Source of the DNA: an uncultured Collinsella sp.
GTDB taxonomy: Bacteria > Actinomycetota > Coriobacteriia > Coriobacteriales > Coriobacteriaceae
Assembly: GCA_900551555.1 (NCBI GenBank)
Contig: URWC01000039.1
Location: 1 to 13,093, forward strand
Direction: 5' to 3'
Length of the DNA stretch: 13,093 nt
Every line of letters starts with the position of its first letter. Positions within the stretch are counted from its first letter, which is position 1. Both the position numbers and the translations under genes were made by a program. This document shows positions 7,217 to 13,093 of the stretch, piece by piece. The notes under the pieces are model-generated. The model was not told where the DNA came from. It was given only the letters and a program-made list of their open reading frames with translations, and searched no databases.

Positions 7217-7586
7217 CGAAGCAACTTGCCCCATTACGCTGACCGTTGCCGGCGACCCGCGTCTGGCGCGCCTTGTGCGCATGACGGCGGCAAATGTCGG
7301 TGCGCTCTGCTCCATGTCCGTCGATCGCATCGAGGACATTCGTATGGCTGCCGAGGAAGCATTTATTTTCGGCTGCACGGCTGTTGATTCCGATGACATC
7401 TCGATCAAATTCGATGTCGACGAATCTCACGTTGGCATGACCTTTACCTTTGGCGACCAGGCCACCGTCGACGAGGATGACCAGGCCGCTGTGTATGCCG
7501 AGCTCATTTTGGCGAGCGTGTGCGACTCCTACGAAAAGACTGCGGCGCCCCTGACGCTTTCCCTCGACCTCAAGGCGGATATCTAA
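7209..7586 (+). CDS. RsbW/SpoIIAB-like anti-sigma protein with degenerate ATP site
   Basis: A 125-aa protein directly upstream of a SigB/SigF-type sigma gene, where an anti-sigma kinase of the GHKL fold normally sits. The fold can be followed by eye: a first strand ITLTVAGD, then helices around RLARLVRMTAANVG and the block DRIEDIRMAAEEAF (39-52). That block matches the N-box helix of RsbW/SpoIIAB. The key residues look lost: the N-box asparagine position is F54 (EAFIF). The expected D-x-G-x-G box is FGDQAT (81-86), and the glycine-rich lid is AVYAELI (94-100). If this alignment holds, it binds ATP poorly or not at all and should not phosphorylate a partner. The start at 7209 is set by GAGGAG (7196-7201), 7 bases upstream. 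It overlaps the DUF948 gene by 8 bases, and the sigma start follows one base after its stop. Confidence 0.65.
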   Translation: MSSEATCPITLTVAGDPRLARLVRMTAANVGALCSMSVDRIEDIRMAAEEAFIFGCTAVDSDDISIKFDVDESHVGMTFTFGDQATVDEDDQAAVYAELILASVCDSYEKTAAPLTLSLDLKADI

Positions 7587-7587
7587 T

Positions 7588-8379
7588 ATGACCGAACGTT
7601 CCCGGAGCGGTAAGACCGCTTGGGACAAGGAGAAAACCCGCGAGCTGTTTCGTCGCTATAAAGAGACCGGTGACCCGGACGCACGCGAGCAGCTCGTCAT
7701 GTCCCACATGAACCTGGTAAGGTTTCTTGCCAACAAGTTTAAGAACCGCGGCGAGCCGCTCGATGACCTGATGCAGGTTGGTTATTTGGGCCTGCTCAAG
7801 GCTATCGACCGCTTTGACCCTGAGCGCGGACTCGAGTTCACCACGTTTGCCACGCCTACCATCTTGGGCGAGATTAAGCGTCACTTCCGCGACAAGGGCT
7901 GGAGCGTGCGCGTGCCCCGTCGCTTGCAGGAGCTCTCGGCCAAGGTCAACCAGGCTACCGATAAGCTCACCAACGAGCTACAGCGCTCGCCTAAGGTTGA
8001 GGAAATCGCTGAGTACTTGGACGTGACGGTCGATGAGGTGCTGGAGGCCATGGAATCGTCTTCGGCCTATACCTCGGTGCCCATCGAGGCTCCTGGTGCG
8101 TCCGATTCGGACGATGCCCCCTCGATTCTCGACCGTTACGCCGACGACGACAACGAGCTCGACTTTACCGATGACCGCCTAGTGATCGAGGAAGCCATCC
8201 GTGATTTCTCGCCGCGCGAGCGCGAGGTGATTGAGCTGCGCTTTGTGAAGGGCATGACCCAGATCGAGATCGCCAAGAAGCTGGGTATTTCTCAGGTACA
8301 GGTTTCGCGTCTGCTGCGCCGCACGCTTAAGAAGATTCAGGACAAGATCGACCCCGACGGAGTGATGATTCGTTCATGA
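7588..8379 (+). CDS. SigB/SigF/SigG-family RNA polymerase sigma factor
   Basis: Group 3 sigma-70 factor, 263 aa, containing regions 2, 3 and 4. Region 2 spans about 35-105, including LVRFLANKF and DDLMQVGYLGLLKAIDRFD. The -10 recognition and melting part, FTTFATPTILGEIKRHFRD, is at about 84-102. Region 3 is at about 112-160 (LQELSAKVNQATDKL, then SPKVEEIAEYL). Region 4 is at about 198-255, with a helix-turn-helix, MTQIEIAKKLGISQVQVSRLLRR (about 223-245), for -35 binding. An acidic linker (about 172-196) separates regions 3 and 4. In Gram-positives this class directs stress or developmental regulons and is held by an RsbW/SpoIIAB-type protein, consistent with the gene just upstream. Whether it is SigB- or SigF-like cannot be decided here. 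AAGG lies upstream at about 7572. The stop overlaps the next start (ATGA). Confidence 0.93.
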   Translation: MTERSRSGKTAWDKEKTRELFRRYKETGDPDAREQLVMSHMNLVRFLANKFKNRGEPLDDLMQVGYLGLLKAIDRFDPERGLEFTTFATPTILGEIKRHFRDKGWSVRVPRRLQELSAKVNQATDKLTNELQRSPKVEEIAEYLDVTVDEVLEAMESSSAYTSVPIEAPGASDSDDAPSILDRYADDDNELDFTDDRLVIEEAIRDFSPREREVIELRFVKGMTQIEIAKKLGISQVQVSRLLRRTLKKIQDKIDPDGVMIRS

Positions 8380-9785
8380 GTGAGCACCCCCAACAAACCG
8401 ATCGCGTGCTGCGCGACACCCGCATTCTGACGCTGTGCATTTGGGCTGTTGTCGGCTGCATTGTCATCGCCGCTGTCATCTTTAACCTTATGGGCATCCT
8501 GGCACCGGTTATTGAGTTTCTTGCCGTCGGCTCCATCATTGCTTTTGTGATGTCCCCGATCACCAACTGGCTCGAGCACCATGGCGTGAATCGCGGCATC
8601 GGTTCGCTTATCGCGCTTATTGTTGTTGTTGCCGTGCTCGTCGGTGTCGTTTGCATCTTGTCGCCGATTCTCTTTGGTCAGATCATGGAAGTCCTGAGCC
8701 GCCTGCCCGAGCAGCTTCGTGTTGCGGGTGGCGATCTCAATGAGATGATCTCGCATGCCAAGACGCTCAACAACACGCCGCTCAAGGAGTATTTGGACGA
8801 TAATCTTTCGTCCCTGGTTACCGTGGCATCGAAGTATGTGTCTCAGATTGCTGCCGAGCTTGGTCGCGGTGTGTTCCCGCTCATCACCAATACGGCCTCG
8901 CAGTTGTTCGTGATCTTCCTTGGTCTGGTGCTTGCCTACTGGATGGCCTGCGACTACCCTCGCATGCATCACGAGATTTGCACCATCATCGGTCAGGAGA
9001 AGGAGACCTCGTACCGCTTTATGGTCGCCATCCTTTCTCGCTCTGTCGGCGGCTACATGCGCGGTATGGTCGTGACGTCCATCTGCGGTGGTTTCCTCGC
9101 CTTTATCGGTTTTTTGATCATCGGTCATCCGTATGCGGCGCTCATGGCTATCTTTACCGGCATCATGCATTTGGTTCCGGTCGTCGGTCCCTGGGTGAGC
9201 GCAGCAATCGCCACGGTACTCGGCTTCATGTTCAGCCCCATGTTGGCGTTATGGACGCTCATCGTGACGATGGTCGCGCAAAACGTCACCGATAACGTGA
9301 TTTCGCCTAAGGTCATGCAGAGCTCGGTGCAGGTGCATCCCATCATGAGCCTCACGGCGCTCGTTATTGGCTCGGCACTCATGGGCCCCATTGGCATGAT
9401 TATTGCCATCCCGCTGTGTGCGGCCCTCAAGGGTATCTTCGTGTACTACTTCGAGAATGAGACCGGCCGCCAGCTTGTGGCCTATGACGGCGCCGTGTTT
9501 AAGGGCACACCGTACCGCGATGCCGATGGCAACCCGGTCGCCGCCTACGACGCGCTCGGCGACGACACCTTCATCTACGAGTCCGAGCTCATCGGCAACG
9601 AGACCGCGCCCGAGGCCAAGGCCATGCCCAAGCCCGAGCTCGATAATCCCTGGATTAAGCTCTCTGGTTTGCAACCCGATGCCACGGGCTTCTTCAAGAA
9701 TCCCTTCGCCAAGGACGATGATTCCAATTCGGACGACGATACCAAAACCGGCATCGACGGCTCCATGGACGATGACGACAACTAG
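8376..9785 (+). CDS. AI-2E family transporter (PerM/YdiK-like membrane protein)
   Basis: Polytopic membrane protein of the AI-2E/PerM family, 469 aa. Some members export autoinducer-2, others antiport sodium or have no known substrate, so the family name should not be read as a function. Membrane segments are seen near 16-38, 42-62, 76-100, 166-192, 226-248, 252-275, 283-310 and 320-347, with the family's long loop after the third. The signature region is clear: HLVPVVGPWVSA, VISPKVMQSS and the block ending in GPIGMIIAIPLCAALK. A C-terminal cytoplasmic tail of about 110 residues ends in an aspartate/serine-rich run and is longer than in E. coli relatives. The start codon overlaps the sigma factor stop by 4 bases, so expression is likely coupled. 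The terminator at 9835 ends the operon. Confidence 0.88.
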   Translation: MSEHPQQTDRVLRDTRILTLCIWAVVGCIVIAAVIFNLMGILAPVIEFLAVGSIIAFVMSPITNWLEHHGVNRGIGSLIALIVVVAVLVGVVCILSPILFGQIMEVLSRLPEQLRVAGGDLNEMISHAKTLNNTPLKEYLDDNLSSLVTVASKYVSQIAAELGRGVFPLITNTASQLFVIFLGLVLAYWMACDYPRMHHEICTIIGQEKETSYRFMVAILSRSVGGYMRGMVVTSICGGFLAFIGFLIIGHPYAALMAIFTGIMHLVPVVGPWVSAAIATVLGFMFSPMLALWTLIVTMVAQNVTDNVISPKVMQSSVQVHPIMSLTALVIGSALMGPIGMIIAIPLCAALKGIFVYYFENETGRQLVAYDGAVFKGTPYRDADGNPVAAYDALGDDTFIYESELIGNETAPEAKAMPKPELDNPWIKLSGLQPDATGFFKNPFAKDDDSNSDDDTKTGIDGSMDDDDN

Positions 9786-9834
9786 CGGGGTAATTCGGGT
9801 TAACATTCATACGCGCAACATGCTATTTCGCTGA

Positions 9835-9864
9835 AGGGCCGGCATTGTGCTGGCCCTCTTTTTT
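9835..9864 (+). terminator. Rho-independent terminator ending the sigma operon
   Basis: A 10-bp stem (9835-9844 with 9848-9857, one G-T pair) closes a TTG loop and is followed by CTTTTTT. It lies 50 bases after the AI-2E family stop codon. Its T-run overlaps the -35 of the alaS promoter. Confidence 0.88.
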
Positions 9865-9890
9865 GCACTTGCGCGGCGGGATGGTAATAT
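9863..9890 (+). promoter_or_regulatory. Candidate promoter of alaS
   Basis: TTGCAC (9863-9868) and TAATAT (9885-9890) are separated by 16 bases, with GG just before the -10. It is placed directly behind the terminator and about 45 bases before the alaS start. No T-box sequence or other long leader fits in the remaining distance, so alaS does not appear to be T-box controlled. Confidence 0.65.
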
Positions 9891-9936
9891 CGTTACGTTT
9901 GAACTGTTTCGATGTGAAACCGAGGAGATTCCCTCT

Positions 9937-11145
9937 ATGAGTGCTGACTACCCGTCAATGACTACGGCCGAGATTCGCTCTAAGTTCCTCAACTTCTTTG
10001 AGGAGCGCGGTCTTAAGCTCTATCCTTCTTCGTCCCTCGTCCCCGACGATCCTTCTCTGCTGCTTGCCAACGCCGGCATGAACCAGTTTAAGGAGTACTA
10101 CCAGGGCAAGAAGACCATGAAGGAGATCGGCGCGATCTCCTGCCAGAAGTGCGTCCGCACCAATGACATCGATTGCATCGGCGAGGACGGCCGTCACCTG
10201 TCGTTCTTCGAGATGCTTGGCGATTTCTCTTTTGGCGGCGTCTCCAAGGAGCAGGCTTGCGCTTGGGCCTTTGAGCTCATCACCAAGGAGTTTAAGCTGC
10301 CGCTCGACCGCCTGTACTTTACCGTCTTTACCGAGGACGACGAGACCCACGACGTGTGGCGTTCTCTGGGCGTTGCCGAGGACCACATCTCCCGCCTGGG
10401 AGAGGACGACAACTTCTGGGCCGCTGGCCCCACCGGTCCCTGCGGTCCGTGCTCCGAGATCTACTTTGACATGGGCGAGGAGGTCGGCTGCGGCAGCCCC
10501 GACTGCAAGCCTGGCTGCGACTGCGACCGCTTCCTTGAGTTCTGGAACCTCGTGTTTACCCAGTACGACCGCCAGGAGGACGGCTCCATGCCGGAGCTGC
10601 CGCACCGCAACCTCGATACGGGCATGGGCCTGGAGCGCATGGCCGCTATCATGCAGCACAAGACTGCTAACTACGACGGCGATCTGATGCAGCACCTCAT
10701 CAAGCTCGGTGAGGAGATCAGCGGTAAGACCTATGACGCCGACGATTACTCCGGCGCCAGCCGCTCCCTGCGCATCATCGCCGACCACTCCCGTGCTGTC
10801 GACTTTATGATCTCGGACGGCATCCTTCCCGGCAACGAGGGTCGCGAGTACGTCCTTCGCCGTCTGCTCCGCCGTGCCGTGTTCCACGGTCGCCTGCTGG
10901 GCATCGAGGGCGCCTTCCTGACCAAGTTCATCGACGAGGTCAACGCTCAAATGGGCGAGGCCTATCCCGAGTTGCTCAAGAACGTCGCGCTCGTCAAGGG
11001 TATCGTTGCCTCCGAGGAGGAGCGCTTCTCCACGACGGCCGCGTGTACCTGGACGAGGCCCTGGCAGCGCTTGCCGAGGGCGCTGTGCTTCCGGGCGATG
11101 TCGCCTTTAAGCTGCACGACACCTTTGGTTTCCCCATCGATCTGA
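9937..11145 (+). CDS. alaS: Alanyl-tRNA synthetase, N-terminal part (frameshifted alaS)
   Basis: Carries the class II aminoacylation domain that charges tRNA-Ala. Motif 1 lies around PDDPSLLLANAGMNQFK (36-52). Motif 2 is RTNDIDCIGEDGRHLSFFEM (74-93) and motif 3 is GMGLERMAA (229-237). A cysteine cluster (C185, C190, C194, C196) precedes LEFWNLVF. Start ATG 9937 has GAGGAG 9 bases upstream. The frame agrees with the family up to T367 (codon 11035-11037), at EEERFSTT. After that, residues in this frame are unrelated to AlaRS and stop at 11145. The rest of the enzyme continues in another frame to 12584. As written, this piece would be a truncated synthetase without editing and C-Ala domains. The full gene span would be 9937-12584, which an annotator might call a frameshifted pseudogene. 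A sequencing or assembly error is quite possible. Confidence 0.9.
   Translation: MSADYPSMTTAEIRSKFLNFFEERGLKLYPSSSLVPDDPSLLLANAGMNQFKEYYQGKKTMKEIGAISCQKCVRTNDIDCIGEDGRHLSFFEMLGDFSFGGVSKEQACAWAFELITKEFKLPLDRLYFTVFTEDDETHDVWRSLGVAEDHISRLGEDDNFWAAGPTGPCGPCSEIYFDMGEEVGCGSPDCKPGCDCDRFLEFWNLVFTQYDRQEDGSMPELPHRNLDTGMGLERMAAIMQHKTANYDGDLMQHLIKLGEEISGKTYDADDYSGASRSLRIIADHSRAVDFMISDGILPGNEGREYVLRRLLRRAVFHGRLLGIEGAFLTKFIDEVNAQMGEAYPELLKNVALVKGIVASEEERFSTTAACTWTRPWQRLPRALCFRAMSPLSCTTPLVSPSI
11029..11048 (+). other. Frameshift junction in alaS
   Basis: Reading passes from S-T-T (11029-11037) to the frame beginning G-R-V-Y-L at 11037. Joining the frames needs 3n+1 extra bases. Bacterial AlaRS proteins have F-x-x-T-L-x-x-G here, and this sequence goes from F-S-T-T straight to G, so three residues plus one base (10 bases) appear to be missing. 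The site is GC-rich, with repeated ACG/GCC units that favour slippage. No A- or T-run slippery heptamer typical of programmed -1 frameshifting is present. Confidence 0.8.
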
Positions 11146-12584
11146 CCGTCGAGATCGCCGGCACCGCTGGCCACGACGTCGACATGGACGGCTTCACTGC
11201 CTGCATGGAGGACCAGAAGGCCCGCGCCCGCGCTAACGCCAAGGGCGACGCCTGGGGTAGCTTCAACGACGTGTGGGTCGAGCTTTCCGACAAGGTCGCA
11301 GCGACCGAGTTCGACGGCTATGACAACGATGTGATCGAGGGCGCCAAGGTTGTCGCCATCGTGCGCAACGGCGAGTCCGTCGAGTCCGCTGCTGCCGGCG
11401 AGGATGTCGAGGTCGTGCTCGACCGCACCCCGTTCTATGCCGAGATGGGTGGTCAGCAGGGCGATGCCGGCAAGCTTTCCGCCGAGGGCGTTGTTCTGAC
11501 CGTTGCCGACACCAAGAACCACAACGGCCTGTATGCCCACGTCGCGCACGTTGCCGATGGCACGCTGACTGTCGGTGCCGCTGTGACTGCCGCTCTCGAC
11601 GCCGAGCGCCGTGGCTTCCTGCGCCGCAACCACACCGCCACGCACCTGCTCGACGCTGCCCTTAAGCAGGTCCTGGGCGAGCACGTCTCCCAGGCCGGCT
11701 CGCTGGTGACGCCCGAGCACCTGCGCTTTGACTTTACGCACTTCGAGGCCCTTTCCTCCGATCAGCTCAAGGCTGTCGAGGACTTGGTCAACCAGCAGAT
11801 CTTCGCCTCCAAGCCGGTCGTGACCCGTGTTATGGGCATCGACGAGGCTAAGGCTGCCGGCGCTGTTGCTCTGTTTGGAGAGAAGTACGGCGATGTCGTC
11901 CGCGTCGTCTCCGTGGGCGCCGAGGACCAGCCGTTCTCTCGCGAGCTCTGCGGTGGCACGCACGCTGCCAACACCGCCGAGATCGGCCTGTTCAAGATTA
12001 TTTCCGAGTCCTCTACGGGCTCGAACGTCCGCCGTATCGAGGCCGTGACCTCTAAGGGTGCTCTCGACTATATGGCCGACCGCCTGGCACTCGTTGACGC
12101 CGCCGCTGCTGCGCTCAAGTGCCGCGTCGACGAGGTTCCCGCCCGTGTGGAGAACCTGCAGGTCGAGCTGCGCGAGACGTCCAACAAGCTCAAAAAGGCT
12201 CTGACCGGTGGTTCCTCCGACGCCATTTCCAGCGCCATCGAGGGTGCTGTCGAGCTCGGTGGCTACAAGCTCGTCGTTGCTGAGCTCCAGGGCCTTGAGG
12301 CTGCCGACCTGCGCAACGTATGGGATACCGTGCACCAGAAGGTCGCCGGCCCTGTCGCTTGCGTCGTCGCCAGCGTGACTGAGAAGGGCACTCCGGCCCT
12401 GCTCGCTGCCGGCTCCGATGACGCCGTGAAGGCCGGGTTCCACGCCGGTAATGTGATCAAGCAGATCGCGGGTCTGGTCGACGGTCGCGGTGGTGGCCGT
12501 CCCAACATGGCCCAGGCCGGTGGCAAGAATGCTGCCGGCATCGCCGATGCCCTCGCGGCCGCCAAGACCGCGCTCGGCGCCTAA
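11043..12584 (+). CDS. alaS: Alanyl-tRNA synthetase, C-terminal part (editing and C-Ala domains)
   Basis: The continuation of alaS in the shifted frame. In order it shows KLHDTFGFPIDLT (end of the tRNA-recognition region) and TPFYAEMGGQQGD. The editing-domain zinc motif NHTATH (HxxxH, histidine codons at 11631 and 11643) and CGGTH (from 11949) follow. Last comes the DHHA1/C-Ala end with GGGRPNMAQAGG. The editing domain hydrolyses Ser- and Gly-tRNA-Ala. The first usable codon is GTG 11043, but that is an open-frame limit, not a believable start: the nearest GAGGAG (11014-11022) is 20 bases away and also belongs to the upstream coding sequence. Probably the true gene is one of roughly 885 aa from 9937. 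All later motifs are intact, so the break looks recent or artefactual. ruvX follows after 17 bases. Confidence 0.9.
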   Translation: MYLDEALAALAEGAVLPGDVAFKLHDTFGFPIDLTVEIAGTAGHDVDMDGFTACMEDQKARARANAKGDAWGSFNDVWVELSDKVAATEFDGYDNDVIEGAKVVAIVRNGESVESAAAGEDVEVVLDRTPFYAEMGGQQGDAGKLSAEGVVLTVADTKNHNGLYAHVAHVADGTLTVGAAVTAALDAERRGFLRRNHTATHLLDAALKQVLGEHVSQAGSLVTPEHLRFDFTHFEALSSDQLKAVEDLVNQQIFASKPVVTRVMGIDEAKAAGAVALFGEKYGDVVRVVSVGAEDQPFSRELCGGTHAANTAEIGLFKIISESSTGSNVRRIEAVTSKGALDYMADRLALVDAAAAALKCRVDEVPARVENLQVELRETSNKLKKALTGGSSDAISSAIEGAVELGGYKLVVAELQGLEAADLRNVWDTVHQKVAGPVACVVASVTEKGTPALLAAGSDDAVKAGFHAGNVIKQIAGLVDGRGGGRPNMAQAGGKNAAGIADALAAAKTALGA

Positions 12585-12601
12585 GAATCTAAGAAGTCAC
12601 T

Positions 12602-13030
12602 GTGGTCGCGCTTGCGCTGGACATAGGGGAGACCAGGATTGGCATCGCCGTCTCGAGCCGTGATGGCAAGATGGCGATGCCCGTCAAGGTGCTCCCGGCC
12701 GCCGAGGTCACCGGTATGGCCAAGACGTTCCGCTACCTGGTCGAAGACTATGAGCCCGACATCCTGGTAAGCGGACGTCCCCTGACCATGGCCGGTGAGC
12801 CCGGCCCCCAAGCCGAGCGCGTTGCCGCCGTGGCGCAAAAGATTGCCGACGAGCTCGATCTTCCGCTGGAGTTTGAGGACGAGCGTCTGTCCTCGCAAGA
12901 GGCCAAGCGTATCCTGCGCGAGCAGGGCCTCAACGAAAAGCAGATGAGGGGCAAGATCGACATGATTGCCGCCAGCCTTTTTTTGCAGACGTGGCTCGAT
13001 CGTAAAAACGAGGAGGTTTCGCATGCCTAG
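12602..13030 (+). CDS. ruvX: RuvX/YqgF-type Holliday-junction resolvase-like nuclease
   Basis: RNase H-fold protein of the YqgF family, linked to 16S rRNA 5'-end maturation and, in some species, to Holliday-junction resolution. The length, 142 aa, is normal. Metal-site residues are visible: D7 in ALDIGETRIGIA, the DER motif (93-95) in DERLSSQEA, and D120 in KIDMIAASLFLQ. Start GTG 12602 has only a weak AAGAAG ribosome binding site, and the gene begins 17 bases after alaS, so it probably relies on alaS transcription. The stop overlaps the next start by 8 bases. The order alaS-ruvX-mltG is widespread in Gram-positive bacteria and supports the call. Confidence 0.94.
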   Translation: MVALALDIGETRIGIAVSSRDGKMAMPVKVLPAAEVTGMAKTFRYLVEDYEPDILVSGRPLTMAGEPGPQAERVAAVAQKIADELDLPLEFEDERLSSQEAKRILREQGLNEKQMRGKIDMIAASLFLQTWLDRKNEEVSHA

Positions 13031-13093
13031 TGCTTCCGATCCGCGCCAGCCGAATCGTACACGTCAGCCGGCGTCGCGCCCTGCCCAGCCTGG
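13023..13093 (+). CDS. Start of a downstream gene (by context, MltG-like endolytic transglycosylase), cut by window edge
   Basis: ATG 13023 has a strong AGGAGG (13011-13016) 6 bases upstream and overlaps the ruvX stop. Only 23 codons are visible, rich in Pro, Arg, Ser and Gln, which suits a disordered cytoplasmic N-terminus before a membrane anchor. Nothing in these residues identifies the protein. The MltG suggestion rests on the usual gene after ruvX in Gram-positive genomes. Confidence 0.6.
   Translation, partial: MPSASDPRQPNRTRQPASRPAQP

Noticed and set aside
9865..9936. A T-box or other amino-acid-responsive leader ahead of alaS.
   Set aside because: Only about 45 bases lie between the candidate promoter and the start codon, and no T-box or terminator/antiterminator pair is present there.
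11029..11048. Programmed -1 ribosomal frameshifting to make full-length AlaRS.
   Set aside because: No X-XXY-YYZ slippery heptamer is present, and the shift would still leave out three residues that the family has at this helix.
10962..12443. A 493-codon minus-strand open frame opposite alaS.
   Set aside because: It mirrors the C-ending codon bias of alaS on the + strand, has no domain I recognise and no ribosome binding site.

Overview
The window looks like a chromosomal housekeeping region of a fairly GC-rich Gram-positive bacterium. It is most likely an actinobacterium of class Coriobacteriia, possibly Collinsella. That assignment is inference from base composition, strong AGGAGG-type ribosome binding sites, an alaS-ruvX-(mltG-like) gene order and a SigB/SigF-type sigma operon; no database search was possible. 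All convincing genes are on the + strand. No tRNA, rRNA, CRISPR array or insertion sequence was seen.

Layout. (1) 1-340 has no gene. It holds a strongly structured stretch (about 9-106), further hairpins and a perfect-stem terminator (190-230). (2) lspA and rluD (341-1953) are joined by a TAATG stop/start overlap. They encode the lipoprotein signal peptidase and an RluA-family rRNA pseudouridine synthase. (3) A monocistronic membrane GT2 glycosyltransferase (2036-3331) has its own promoter and a hairpin terminator. (4) An orphan A24 prepilin-peptidase-like protein (3414-3836), a dNTP triphosphohydrolase (3868-5115) and the AAA+ protein RarA (5176-6525) follow.

(5) A tightly packed sigma operon runs from 6626 to 9785. 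It encodes a membrane-anchored DUF948 coiled-coil protein, a small RsbW/SpoIIAB-like protein whose ATP-binding boxes look lost, a SigB/SigF-type sigma factor and an AI-2E-family membrane protein. Three of its junctions overlap or nearly touch, so the parts are probably made together. No RsbV/SpoIIAA-type anti-anti-sigma gene is present. (6) After a strong terminator, alaS (9937-12584), ruvX (12602-13030) and the start of a further gene (13023 to the edge, by context mltG) form an operon. The alaS reading frame is broken near 11035. By family comparison about 10 bases are missing, so the window encodes an N-terminal catalytic piece and a C-terminal editing/C-Ala piece in different frames.

The two points most worth following up are the sigma operon with a degenerate anti-sigma and a membrane coiled-coil partner, and the frameshift in the normally essential alaS. 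The structured 5' region is a third candidate.
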